Shown: positions 9,962 through 21,989, counted from the stretch's first letter. The stretch is DNA of 64,000 nt from Thalassia testudinum (GCA_037157565.1 JAZHRO010000039.1:40486001-40550000), one strand, 5' to 3'. Notes: generated from the sequence alone by a model not told the origin. Numbers and translations are program-made.

Positions 9962-12576
9962 TGTAACGACCCGATTCCCGAGTCCCTACGAGACACGAGA
10001 ACCGGACCGACTCGACTAATCCCAAGACCTAGTCCAATGAGGAAGTAACCAAAAGAGCAGTAAAATAAACCACATTCAGCATGAATATAACTAACAGTAA
10101 GAAAATACAGCAGTAAGGAAAGAAACCACTACAGTATTTACCACAACAACAGTAAAACAACATTCATAACATAATATGAAACTGCAGGTAATGAAAAGTG
10201 CAGTGGTAACAAGAACTACTCACTACAGTGGAACCAAAAAGAGGTACAAGAGAACAGTGGTAACTCTACTGAACCCTACTCGGCCCAGCGTCCTCTGCAG
10301 CCGCTGACCCTGGCTGCTCAAAACCTGGTCCTGAAAGGTAACGAGTGTAACACGTCAGCAAAACGCTGAGTAAAGTGGTAACTAAAACAAAAGAAACAGT
10401 AAAGTGTACAGTAGTTGTTATGTTCTGTTACTTTCTTTAATTACGTCTTTCTATTGTCTCACAATTTATCTAATTCTCAGATCCTTCACTTGATCTCGAA
10501 TGTTCCTCGTGGGAACGATCTTGATTGCAGTCTTTTCCGAACAGTAGAAGTAGCACGTGGTGCTCTCCTGGCCGGGAGAGTCCCCCGTGGTGATCCTACT
10601 CTCAGTCAACCACCCCAAGGTCACGAACAGGCGTAACGGTGACTACGGCACGTGCGATAAACGCACAGGTAGCTAACTCGCACTGGCACGCGGTCAGTCG
10701 TTTCCGTTAACGGGTGCGCCCAAAGCACAACACGGAACCAGTACAGGGCAGAGCCCTCTCAGTAACAGGGGTCCAACCCCTCCACAGTAACCAAACCGGG
10801 GCCTTGCCCCTCCACAGTCCGCGCACCCTCGCCTGACTACCCTGGTTTGCCCAGTGGGCCTAACAAGTCGGTGTAGGAGGCTAGCAGAACCCTGGGGCCC
10901 GTGGGGTAGCTAGTGCCTCCCTACACTAGTAGCTCTCCTCGGTACTACGTACACGAGGGCCAGCAAGTCGGTACAAAGTGGCCAGTCCTAACCCCGGGTC
11001 CCTGGGGCGGCTGGCTCCGCTCTGCACTAAACAGGTACAGGTACTTCCCTTGGTACTACGTACCCAAGAGACAGCACACTACCACGTCTTTCTTTCTCAG
11101 TTCCATTCCTTCCTCTTTCCAGAAGTTCCACTCCTAATTCCCCATAGGGTTCCAGTTCTTTTAACTCAGCACATTCAGGTTTCACCTTCCCAATTTCACA
11201 TTCATACATCCCATATTCCTAGACATGCTCATTTATTCATAACAGGCAGCGGTTAAACCAATTTACAGGTAGCTATTATTTCCTTTCCACATTTTCCAAG
11301 ACTGCAATTATTCATACATTCCACTAGTTCTTCCCATCCTAGGATTCATACCATACCCTAGGATCTATCATACAATCTAGTTTTCCAACCCTAGGATCTA
11401 CCATTCATTCTAGTTTCTCATTCCTAGGATTCATGCAATGTCCTAGGTTCTATTTATGGTTCCATAATTAACAGATTATACTAATAAACTTAAAAGCCAC
11501 TCCACCGGTTACAACAGGAGTACTGGGGGCGTGGTCGGGAATCCCGCGTGCCTCCGCAACCCCGAGACTGCAACGGAACGGGATCCTATCACAAGGATCA
11601 AACACAAGTAGTTTCTCAAAACAGTATACAACTACTGTAGACGGGTAGAGGATGTAATTCCGAAAAGCATGCAACTCGAAACGCGGAAAACGGACTCCAA
11701 ACGGGCCCTAAACAGGTCGAAAACGACGAAACAGTGCAAAATCAGACGTCTGGAACCTCTTCCAGACGTCTCAAAAAGTGGATCAGAGGTTACCTTTGCT
11801 CTGCGTGGTCTCTCAGACGTCCAGAAGCCTGCGGGGGCGTCTGGCCTACTTCCTAGACGTCCGATGGTCACCCCGGACGTCTGGAAGTCGTTCCGGTCGT
11901 CTGGCACTGCAGCCAAATGTCTGATTCGTGTTGGATGCGAATCTCAGAACCTGCGCGTACCCATTTCCTCTCTCTCTTAGTACGGTCAGTCGAAGAAGAG
12001 GAAGAAAGACGGAATAAGTCACCTTTCAAACGTCTTGACAGTCCTCCAGACGTCCTCCCCGCCGTCTGGTTGTTAGCCCAGACGTCTGATTCTAGAGAAA
12101 ATTCCAGAATCAGGGCGCGACTCGCCCTCCGCTCGCGACGCTCGCCCGCGCCGCGACTCGTCCGCCTACTGCTCAAGCCGCAGCAGGCCTCCCGCGTCAC
12201 CCCGCGTCCGTTGCTTCCCCCGCCGGCCGGCCCTAGCAGCCCCGAGCGCCTCTTCCCACGCGCAGCACCTCCTCCCACACTCACCGCGGCTGTCGCTGCC
12301 GCTGCTCGCTCTCGCGCACCGGCTGGAAGGAGAAGAGGAAGGGCAGAGGTGACGGGAGTGAGGGGGAGGGCGTGGCCTTTTGAGGCCGCGCGAGGAGGAG
12401 AGAGAGAGCAGGACAGAGGGCTCAAGAGGGAGAGGGAAAAAGAGAGAGAGAGATGCTCGCAGGTCTGCGCGCTCAGGCGCGCAGACGAAACACGCGTGCC
12501 GAAAATAACCAAATCCCAGACATCTGGGACACCTCCCAGACGTCTTAAAAACGTCTGAAGCCGCGCGTTCGTAACA
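9962..12576 (+). mobile_element. Solo LTR1, gypsy-type (TGTAACGACCC family)
   Basis: Starts TGTAACGACCCGATTCC and ends TTCGTAACA. It is flanked by a perfect 5-bp target duplication GCTGC (9957-9961 and 12577-12581). The sequence on either side joins into the continuous Athila LTR seen at 25041-26540. It is 2615 bp and lies in opposite orientation to LTR2. The TGTAAC(G)CCC-like start is usual for Tekay-like chromoviruses, which is the basis for the gypsy guess. No coding region is attached. Confidence 0.9.
11744..11922. repeat. 20-bp phased NGACGTCY array in LTR1
   Basis: Units start at 11744 and 11764, then at 11815, 11835, 11855, 11875, 11895 and 11915. Each is an 8-mer close to AGACGTCT followed by 12 non-conserved bases. 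Further units follow near 12030-12090 with 20 and 12 bp steps. Confidence 0.9.
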
Positions 12577-13618
12577 GCTGCAGGTGAGAGTTGACGCGGG
12601 CGAAGACGCGGGCACGAGCGCGGGCAGGTGCGGGTGCTGGAGTGGAAGAGGGTGCAGACGCAGGCGCGGGCGCTGGAGAGGGTGCGACCGCCGATGCGAC
12701 GACAGGCTGGAGGCAGTAGCGGCGTGGAGAGAGAGCGCTTGGTGACCAGATAAGCGAGAAACTTTCCGGTCACCTCACTGTAACTACAGTGTCGCGCAGA
12801 AACGCGTGAACAGTAGCTACTGTTCCCGCGCTGCTTGGATAACCGGTTGGGGCCGGTTTTGCGTGCGCGGGCATGCTGGAGCGGGCCTGCACGCGCGGAA
12901 GGAGCTGGCGTCGACTGCTGGCTTGCACGCGGGGGCTTGCGCGCTGTGTGGAGGCTCCTGGTGCCGTGCTGCTGCTGCTGCTGAGCTCTAGAGCTTGGAG
13001 CTTCGGCAATGGTGGGAAGGGTTGAGCGATGGAAACAGAGAGTGGAATCCACCACGCCCACCTGCTCTTGGATGAGCTGAGCGGTGGTGGGACTCACAGT
13101 GGTGGTCGTGGGACCACTGTGAGCCTGCTCCTGCCCGCAGCGTATCTCTTCAGTGGGAAGAGGTGCTGCGTATGGAGGGGAGAGGGGGAGGAAGATGGCC
13201 TGACAAAGGTGGCTGCTGTGTCTCTATGTGCCAGGCTCCCTTTGCAAGGAAGCTGGCAGTGCTTTTTAAAGGAGATGGAGGCATGCACGGCAATGCCCTG
13301 GGTGTGCATGCCCAGCCATGCAGCTTACAAGGCATGCGTTGGCAGAGAATGGCGCGAAGAAGAGCAAGCCATGCCCAGCAGCCGCGCGAGGAAGAAGATT
13401 TCAAAGCAAATAAAGAAATAAAGAAGGTGAAAACTGCGATGCAACCCTTGATGAAGACGTTAATTACAAGGCCAATTATTCACTTTCCTCCCCTCTCAAA
13501 TAAATGCATGCATGTGTCAATTTTTACAAATGCAATTATGGCTACCTAATATGCAATAGCAGTGCTAGGAAATAACACAATATGGCATATTTATTGGTGT
13601 ATTTTTGCTATGCAATCA

Positions 13619-13640
13619 TACCCCCATGCCTATCTTTTGC
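13619..13640 (-). other. Polypurine tract of the Athila-like element
   Basis: On the minus strand GATAGGCATGGGGGTA directly precedes the TGAT of the 3' LTR. A stretch of more than 30 bases around it, including GGGACTAGCAAAAGATAGG, is identical to the polypurine region of element D at 48595-48630. Confidence 0.8.
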
Positions 13641-14943
13641 TAGTCCCTAGTAAAACATTTTGTATTGTATTTAGAAATGATCTTAAGCTGAAGAATTTTT
13701 TTCTGAGGCGACATAGGTGTGTTTACTCGATGGATATTGTGAGAACCAATTGCAAAGAAGACTACCAGTACTTTAAGTCTCATGTGACATAGACCATCTC
13801 TCAACTAACCCTGACTCTTGCTATTTAAACCTTAAGAACGATTTCTAGGACTCAGGAGGTTTTTGCCGTACTCGAGAGCTCAAGAGATTATGGCTTGTGC
13901 ATAGTGAAAGATCAAGACTGACCAGATGAACATTAAGACTCAAGCCCAGGATTTTATGAATTTTTAAGTGCAGGTTGGTCCCAATTTCAGCTCATGTCTT
14001 CAGATTGACCCTTTAAAAGATGACGGAAAACTCAACCCTCATTTTTTTCCTTTTGTGGCTCAAAGAATATATGGTAGAAACAGGGTATTTGTAACTTTGC
14101 CTTGAAACATTTTTTAGGGAGACGAATTTACAGACATTTGCAAAATATACTGACTTATTTGCACAGTTTTTTTATTGAAACACGTGTCAGTATATCTCTT
14201 ACAGCTTTATTTGGAGAGGCACATTTTTCTTTTGGTGGAAAGAGTCCCTCCTAAACACAAGACTAAAGCCTGGGATAAAAAGTCTGCCTGCGCGCACAGG
14301 TAAGGACTCCACCTTCCCTAATGAACCTAGGGTTGGATCTTATGTTCACCTGGTCTTTCTTGATATGTGTAGTGTGAACCAAGATTACTTAGGCTCTCGA
14401 GAAGAAGCCAACCAACGGATCCTATACTGATGTCTCAAGTACAAGAATACGTCCTTGGTTAGGAGAGATTCCGATCTATCTTGTCAATGCTCAAGTGAAT
14501 TAAGCCGAGCCTAAGCGAATCAAGCTTCTGTGGCCTGGAAAGTCTTCAAAACAGTGGTTGAATATCCATAAACACTTATTGTATTTTTGTTTTAGCCTTC
14601 AGATCATTACTAAACACCCACTTTTTTTTTTTTTACTATGTACACATTTATAGATGGATGGATGCTACATGATACCATATAATACCCAGATTCTATAGAT
14701 GCCTATCCACCCCCATGCCAAATGATGCTATGTCCTCATATGCATGCAGGGTAGGGTAGAGGAAGGCCCAAAGATCAGGTAACGAGGGCTAAGGTGCAGG
14801 GTATTTAGCAGGGTGGTAGGGTGGGTGGTGAAGTGAAAAGGTGCGAAGTGAAGTGTTTGTGACAGTGGCGGAGTGTTGCTGGCGTGCCTCCCAACGAGCG
14901 CTGAATTTAACGTCCCTAGCTGGACTCAGAATGAGGTTCGACA
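13641..14943 (-). other. 3' untranslated region of the Athila-like element
   Basis: Lies between the end of pol (14944) and the polypurine tract. It is non-coding, with a poly-T run near 14625. It contains CCCCCATGCC-like words but no open frame with recognisable similarity. Confidence 0.6.
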
Positions 14944-15121
14944 TTAGTTACTCTCCAGCAGGGCAACAGTTTCTCCAACGGGAGCAGGTTCATGAGTAAG
15001 ATAAGGTTTTAAATGCTGCCCATTGACCGTAAATTTATGCCCAAATTTAGGATCTTCAATTTCAACAGCCCCGTTGGGAAATGGCCTCGATACCAAGTAA
15101 GGACCAGTCCATTTGGACTTC
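14944..15121 (-). pseudogene. Athila integrase C-terminus (pol 3' end)
   Basis: The minus strand reads WTGPYLVSRPFPNGAVEIED, then KFTVNGQHLKPYLTHEPAP and a TAA stop at 14944-14946. This is the classic end of Athila/Tat integrase: a tryptophan-glycine-proline core followed by an NGQ.LKP motif. LTR2 separates it from the rest of the integrase. Removing LTR2 and one copy of ACTTC restores an open frame around LKSKWTG, so the insertion cut an intact stretch of pol. Confidence 0.85.
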
Positions 15122-17807
15122 TATTACGAACGTGGTTTCAAGACGTTTTTTTAAGATGTCTGGGAGGTGGCCCAGACGTCTGGAACCCCTTCCAGACGTC
15201 TGGGATTTTAATTTCTGCGGCACGTAGGATTGCGTCTGCGTGCCTGCGCACGCAAACCTGCGAACGCCCTCTTTTTCCCTCTCTCCTCCTACAGGCGTAG
15301 TGCTGCGCTCTCTCTCTCCCCCCGCGCGGCCTTATAAGGCCGTCGCCCTCTCCCTCACTCTCATCTCCTCCGCTCCCTTCTTCTCCTTCTTCCAGCCGGG
15401 GCGAGAGCGAGCGAGCGGCGGCAGCGGCAGCCGCGGCGAGTTGCGGGAGGAAATGTTGCACGAGGGAGGAGACGCTCGACCGTGAGGGCTTGAGCTTGCC
15501 GGGGCAGCTAGAGCCGGCCGGCGGGGGAGCAGCGGGCGTGGAGTGACGTGGGGGGGCTGCTGCAGCTCGAGCAGCAGGCGGACGAGGCGCGGCGCGGCCG
15601 TGTGTCGCGGGCGGAGAGCAAGTCGAGCTCTGATTCTGGAAGTTTTTCCAGAATCAGACGTCTGGGCTTCCAACCAGACGATGGTGAAGACGTCTGGAGG
15701 ACTGTCCAGACGTCTGGCAAGTAAGTTATTTTCGTCCTTCTTCCTTTTCTGCGACCCGTCGTACTGAGAGCAAGGAGTGGATACGTGCAGGTTCTGAGAC
15801 TCGCCATCCAACGCGAATCGGACGTCTGGCCGCAGTGCCAGACGACGGAGAGGAGTTCCAGACGTCTGGGTTGACCATCGGACGTCTGGGAATTAAGCCA
15901 GACGCCCCCGCAGGCTTCTGGACGTCTGAGGGATTACACGGAACGAAGGTATCCTCTGAACCACCTTTTAAGACGTCTGGAAGAGGTTCCAGATGTCTGA
16001 TTTTGGACTGTTTCGTCGTTTTCGACCCGTTTAGGGCCCGTTCGGAGTCCGTTTTCCGCGTTTCGAGTTGCGTTCTTTTCAGAATAAAATCCTCTACCCA
16101 TTTACCGTAATTATATACTATTCTGAGAAACTCCTTGTGTTTGATCCTTGTGTTAGGACCCCATTCCTTTGCAGCCTTGGGGGTTGCGGAGGCGCACGGG
16201 ATTTCCGACCACGCCCCCAGTGCTTCCGTTGTAGCTGGTAGAGTGCCTTTAAAAATTATTCACATAATTTGTTACAATTATGGAACAATTAGTAGAACCT
16301 AGGGCATTGCATGAATCCTAGGAATGAGAAACCAGATTGAATGGTAGATCATAGGGTATTGCATGAATCCTAGGGCTGGAAAACTAGATTGAATGATAGA
16401 TCCTAGGGTACGGCATGAATCCTAGGACTGGAAAACTAGTGATATGAATATAGATATTGCAGTCTTGGAAAATGTGGAAAGGAAATAATAGCTGCCTGTA
16501 AATTGATTTAACAGCTGCCTGTTATGAATAAATGAACATGATTGAGAATATGGGTTGTATGAACGTGAAACTGAAAGGGGTGAAACCTGAATGTGCTGAG
16601 TTAAAAGAGCTGGAACCCTACGGGGAATTAGGAGTAGAACTCCTGGAAAGAGAATGAAATGAAACTGAGAAAGAAAGGCGTGGAAGTGTGTTGTCTCTTG
16701 GGTACGTAGTACCTGGGGAAGCACCTGTTACCTGCTTAGTGCAGAGCGGAGCCAGCCCCCCAGGGACCCGAGGTTAGGTCTGGCCACTTTGTACCGAATT
16801 TTTGGCCCTCGTGTACACAGTACCGAGGAGAGCTACTAGTGTAGAGCGAGTACTAGTTACCCCACGGGCCCCGGGGTTCTTCTAGCTCACCTACACCGAC
16901 TTGTTAGGCCCACTGGGCAAACCAGGGTAGTCAAGCGAGGGTGCGCAGACTGTGGAGGGGCAAGGCCCCTGTTTGGTTACTGTGAGGGGGTTGGACCCCT
17001 GTTACTGAGAGGGATCTGCCCTATACTGGTTCCATGTTGTGCTTTGGGGCGCACCCGTTAACGGAAACGACTGACCACGTGCCAGTGCGGGGAAGCTACC
17101 AATGCGTTTACCGCGCGTGCCGTAGTCACCGTTACGTCTGTCACTGACCTTGGGGTGGTTGACTAAGAGTAGGATCACCACGGGGGACTCTCCCAGCCAG
17201 GAGAGCACCATGTGTTACTTCTACTTTTCGGAAAAGGCTGCAATCATGATCGTTCCCACGAGGAACATCCGAGATCAAGTGAAGGATCTGAGAAATAAAT
17301 AAATCGTGAGATGATATAAAGACGTAAATAAAGAAAATAACAAAATATAATAGCTACTGTACACTCTACTGTTTCTCAGTTTTAGTTGCCACTCTACTCA
17401 GTGTTTCGCTACCGTGTTACACTCGTTACTTTTCAGGACCAGGTGTTGAGCAGCCAGGGTCAGCGACTGCAGAGGACGCTGGGCCGAGTAGGGTCCAATA
17501 GAGTTACCACTGTTCTTTTGTGCCCTTTTTGTTCCACTGTAGTGAGTAGTTCTTGTTACTCTCTGTACTTTTCTTTACTTGTAGTTCATGTTATGTTATA
17601 AATGTTGTTCTACTGTTGTGGTGGTACATGCTGTAGTAGTTCATTTTCTTACTGTTGTATTTTTGTTACTACTAGTTATATTCATGCTGAATGTGGTTTA
17701 TTTTACTGCTCTTTTGGTTACTTCCTCGTTGGACGACTAGGTCTTGGGATTAGTCGAGTCGGTCCGGCTCTCGTGTCTCGTAGGGACTCGGGAATCGGGT
17801 CGTTACA
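15122..17807 (-). mobile_element. Solo LTR2, same family as LTR1, inside the integrase
   Basis: Minus-strand start TGTAACGACCCGATTCCCG at 17807, end CGTTCGTAATA at 15122. It is flanked by a perfect target duplication ACTTC (15117-15121 and 17808-17812). It aligns with LTR1 along its length but in inverted orientation, 2686 bp against 2615 bp. A palindromic CCTTATAAGG at 15330-15339 is the likely TATA region. It contains no gene. Confidence 0.92.
15154..15999. repeat. 20-bp phased NGACGTCT arrays in LTR2
   Basis: Units start at 15154, 15174 and 15194; at 15656, 15676, 15688 and 15708; at 15820, 15840, 15860, 15880, 15900 and 15920; and at 15971 and 15991. Within each group steps are exactly 20 bp, with one 12-bp step. 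The 15174-15201 pair with its flanks forms a perfect inverted repeat, CCCAGACGTCTGGAA around CCCC. Confidence 0.95.
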
Positions 17808-17812
17808 ACTTC

Positions 17813-18590
17813 AATTTCCCTAGAAAGAATTTGAGCCGGGCATTGTAAAGCCAAGCTTGCTGAGATGGCTCAAATTCCTTCCGCTAAATACGGCTGTCGT
17901 GAAAAGCCTTAATACGTTGCTTGAAAGTTAAGGCGGAATCATAGGCTTCACGATGGAGCTCTTCCAGTTCTTGGAGTTGGAGTTTCCTTTCTCGACCACA
18001 CAGGTCTGGGTCGAGGTTACATTGGCAAACCGCCCAATAAGCGCGATGCTCCAACTCCACGGGCAAATGACAAGGCTTCCCGTAAACGATTCTATAAGGA
18101 GACATACCTAGGAGAGCCTTGAAGGTGGTCCGATACACCCAAAGTGCGTCAATCAGCTTATCAGACCAATCCTTTTGGTCAGGCCGAACCATTTTCTGGA
18201 GAATTTGCTTGATTTGTCGGTTCAACACCTCTGCCTAGCCGTTCGTCTGAGGATGATACGGAGATGCGATACAATGGTGGACTCCATATTTCCTCAGAAG
18301 TGCCTAAAAAGAAGCATGGGTAAAGTGGCTTCCTCCATTCGAGATAATTGCTCAAGGGATCCCAAAGTCCGCAAAAATGTGGCCTTTGACGAATCGAGTG
18401 GATATGACATGGTCAACATGGCACGTGGGAATAGCCTCGATCCATTTCAAAACATAATCAACAGCAACGAGGATATATTCGAAGTCGTTGGAAGGAGGAA
18501 AGGGACCCATGAAATCGATTCCCCAAATGTCGAAAATTTCAGCATCTAGGATGGGTTGCAAGGGAATCATGTCACAACGTGACATTGACC
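17813..18590 (-). pseudogene. Athila integrase core, degenerate
   Basis: The minus strand shows WGIDFMGPFPPSNDFEYILV (first catalytic aspartate), then a region with ISNGGSHF where the second aspartate is expected but asparagine is found. The rest includes HHCIASPYHPQTNG, AEVLNRQIKQILQ (catalytic glutamate region) and SPYRIVYGKPCHLPVELEH. At least three stop codons interrupt it (near 18349, 18303 and 18236). It continues into the C-terminus beyond LTR2. The missing aspartate and the stops make it non-functional. Confidence 0.85.
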
Positions 18591-20330
18591 CTAACGACTA
18601 GCACCTAGTGCAATGTTTGGCATAATTGTGTGCATCCCGGTGAAGGGAGGGCCAAAAGAACCCGCACTACAACACCTTGGCTGCAGTTTTCCTCCCAGAG
18701 AAATGGCCTCTGCAGGCTTGATCGTGACAGAAGGATAGCACACAGGGGAATTCGTTGTCAGGAATATAGCGACGAATGATCTGATCAGCACCTATTCGAA
18801 AAAGAGGTGGATTATCCCAGAAATAATACTTTGCTTCTACCATGAGACGCTCGCGCTGGTTTTTAGGCCAGCCACGTGGAAGGGAACCAGAAGTAAGGTA
18901 ATTGGCAATGTCGGCATACCAAGGTCCACTTGCCACATTAATTGCCAATAGGTGCTCATTGGGAAAAATCTCATTGATCGGCAGGGTAAGTTCAATGTGG
19001 TCTGGGTCTAGTCTAGAGAGATGATCAACCACAACATTCTGGACTCCGGCCTTATCGCGGATCTCAATGTCAAATTCTTGGAGAAGGATCCAACGAATTA
19101 GTCTAGGCTTGGCACCCTTCTTATGTATGAGATGGCGAATGGCCGCGTGATCAGTGAAAACAATAACATGTGAGCCCAGAAGGTAAGAGCGAAATTTCTC
19201 CAGCCCAAAGACGATCGCCAATAGTTCTTTCTCAGTGGTAGTATACTTACGCTGGGCCTCGTCCAACATCTTACTGGACACCACGAAGGGGTGTCTATTG
19301 CGTCTTTGTCCCAGGATGACTCCAACTATAAGGTCGGAAGCGTCACACATGAGTTCAAAGTCGAGGGACCAATCAGGTGGCTGGAGAACAGGGGCCTTGG
19401 TGACAGCATCACGCAGCTGCTTGAATGCTCGTATGCAGTCGGGGCCCATATCAAAGGGCACATCGATTAATAATAGATGAGTTAAAGGTCGAGAATTCTT
19501 GGAGAAGTCTTTGATGAATCTCCTATAGAAACCGACGTGTCCCAGGAAGGAGCAGATTTGTTTGACAGAGCCAGGCATAGGCAAATTAGCAATTACATCT
19601 AGCCTAGTTCTATCAACCTCGATACCCCTGCCGAAGATGATATGCTCGAGAATAATTCCCTCGTGTACCATAAAATGACTTTTTTCCCAGGAAAGCACGA
19701 GGTTCACATCAATACATCTCCTAAGAATACGGGTCAGGTTGGCAAGATAGTCATCAAAAGAGGGTCTAAAGACCGAAAAGTCATCCATGAAAATCTCGAG
19801 AAAGTCACCCACCATGTCATGGAATATCGCCAGCATACATCTCTGGAAAGTTGCTGGCGCGTTACAAAGTTCGAAAGGCATCCTTCTAAATGCAAAGGTG
19901 CCGAAGGGGCAGGTAAAGGTGATTTTCTCTTGGTCCTAGGGGTCAATTGCCACCTGTTTATATCCAGAGATTCCATCCAGGAAACAGAAAAATTTATTTT
20001 CGGCTAACCACTCCAGGATTTGGTCAATGAAAGGTAGCGGAAAGTGATCTTTCTTAGTTGTAGCATTCAGTTTCCTATAATCTACACACACTCTCCAAGA
20101 TGTAGGAGTGCGTGTAGGGATGGATTCGCCCATGTCATTGACACGGATGGTGAGTCCCGCCTTTTTGGGTACGACGTGAATTGGACTCACCCAGGGGCTA
20201 TCGCTAATCGGGTAGATTATACCCACATCCAGCCACTTAATAATTTCCTTTTTAATGACCTCCCGCATGTTAGGGTTGAGACGTCGCTGCATCTCACGGG
20301 AAGGTCGAGCCTCCTCCTCCGTGTGTGATA
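18590..20330 (-). pseudogene. Athila reverse transcriptase and RNase H, degenerate
   Basis: Minus-strand RT motifs appear in order: SPWVSPIHVVPKKAG, VCVDYRKLNATTKKDHFPLP, FLDGISGYKQVAIDP, then FMDDFSVF carrying the catalytic DD pair. RNase H follows with [20 protein letters not shown] and [10 protein letters not shown], ending with DHLSRLD. A stop follows AIDP (near 19936) and a frameshift separates the RT start from upstream pol near 20325. The catalytic residues themselves survive, so decay is by stops and frameshifts. Confidence 0.9.
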
Positions 20331-20846
20331 AAGACCATGGTGAGTGCAGTAGGAGGGGTTAATGTCAGTTAAGTCTGATAAAGACCATCCATTGGCAACC
20401 TTGTGTTCCATAAGGACCTTTATTAGTTTGCACTCTTGCTCCCTGGTCAATTTTGAACTGATGATTACGGGGAGCGTTTCATTTCGTCCCAAGAAAACAT
20501 ACTTAAGCGTATCAAGCAACTCTTTCAGCTCGGGAGTGGATGGTGAAAGATCTAGCATTCCTTGGGACGAGAGTGTCCCAAGCGGATCAAAAGGAAACAG
20601 TTCAGGAGGAAGAAGTTGGCCCTCAGATTGGCCAAGAAGAGGGGCATCTTGGATAGATGGATCCAAAAAGGGATAACCCTAATGAGTAATAGTTGGGCTC
20701 AAGGTCCCAGTGTGGAGTTGCAATTCCGCCTGATTTGGCGGGAAAGAAAGGGCAATCTGGTCTTCAAGGGTGTGGACCGACGGTGAGTAGCCCGAATATG
20801 ACTCAGACCATGAGGTATGGGAAGCGGAGAAAACCTCGTCAGAAGT

Positions 20847-21479
20847 CTAGTCAGGAGAAGGTATGGGAACAGGGAGGCATGGGGGAACGTCACAATATGT
20901 GTTGGTCAGGCAATCGTCAGTGTTTAAAGGCAATCCGCAGCAGTCAGAATAGGTCCCAATAAGTCCGATACACGCTTTGACGGCCATGTCCTCGTCAGAC
21001 GTGTCATCCTCGATGCAATCGCAATCAAAGTTCTTAGCTGCCTTGAAGATGTTAAGCTTGAGCTTCTTAGATCCAACGGCAATCTCAATACAGCCCGACT
21101 CGCAATTGATATGGGCGCGGGCTGTGGCCAAGAAAGGTCGACCAAGGATGATCGGACAATCAGAAAGTGAGCTAGGAACTTCCATATCTAGAAAACAGAG
21201 ACTGTTGACTCTAATCACCACGTCTTCCACCACACCCTTTGGTATTTTGACAGAATGATCTTCCAACTGTGACGTGACAGGGGTGGGTTTCAGATTTCCT
21301 AAGGCAAATTTCTCGAGCATGATGGTAGGTATAAGATTGAAGGAATATCCTAGATCAAGCAGGGCACGGTTAAAGTTGTAGCCTTGGATGCTACAGGAAA
21401 TAAGCAGTGTGCCCGGATCTTTCTGCTTCGGTGGTAGATTTAACAGTATAGCACAACTCGCATGAGGCGAGAGAACCAC
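20847..21479 (-). pseudogene. Athila aspartic protease region
   Basis: A 210-codon open stretch on the minus strand contains ALLDLGYSFNLIP. This is the Athila/Tat form of the retroviral-type protease, in which D-L-G replaces the usual D-S/T-G. It also contains CPIILGRPFLATARAHI, the usual ILGRPFL second motif. A further open stretch to 20217 links it to RT. It starts inside pol, so the methionine at 21479 need not be a real start. Confidence 0.8.
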
Positions 21480-21989
21480 TGGATTCTTTGTTTTCTTTGA
21501 CTATCGCCTGAGTGTTGTGTAGTCTTTGAAAAATCGGGCGACAGTAGGTATGTGGTCGATAGCCTCTAGCAGGGGTACCTTGATTTCAACATCCCTAAAT
21601 AAATTACATAGGTTATCAAAGGCCTGCATATCCTTTTCTTGCGTTTTGGCTCCCTCAGTAGAGCCTCAGGGAATGGGACTGATTCTGGTACCATTTTGGG
21701 TGTATCGTCCTCTCGCAAAGGTGGTGCACATCCTGAATGAGAAGGCAATGAAGAAGATGGGCCAGGATCAGGCCGAGGTGGATCGACGGTCTGCTTACCG
21801 CTCCTTGTAGTAATCGCATTGGACGTCGCAGGTCCAGTAGGATCATAAGGCGAAGGAGGGTTCGCAATAGGGACATAAGAGTGAGGTGCAGCAGCAGGAT
21901 TAGCCTAAAATCCCAGTGGAATGCTCATAGCCTGCAGAATCCGATAAACCTGCCCTTGAGAAGGTCGTACCTGTGGTTGAGGACCACGG

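Larger units (their letters stand above)
8636..13618 (-). repeat. 3' LTR of the Athila-like element, split by LTR1
   Basis: On the minus strand it begins TGATTGCATAGC next to the polypurine tract and ends CCCACCA at 8636. The part 8636 to about 12880, minus the inserted LTR1, matches 25041 to about 26530. The outer 740 bp (about 12880-13618) has no partner because the other LTR is truncated. Own length without the insertion is about 2.36 kb. Long GC-rich open frames in this area are compositional and are not genes. Confidence 0.75.

Noticed and set aside
11868..13097. 409-codon open frame on the minus strand, and overlapping frames on the other strand
   Set aside because: It crosses the junction of LTR1 and the Athila LTR in GC-rich, low-complexity sequence. 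The product is a Ser/Arg/Pro mixture with no domain.
15138..15811. Overlapping GC-rich open frames of about 100-160 codons
   Set aside because: They lie inside LTR2 and run on both strands through the GACGTCT array. Composition explains them.
15820..15927. CRISPR-like array of regular repeats and variable spacers
   Set aside because: The repeat is only 8 bp, the DNA is plant nuclear and the array is inside an LTR. There are no cas genes.
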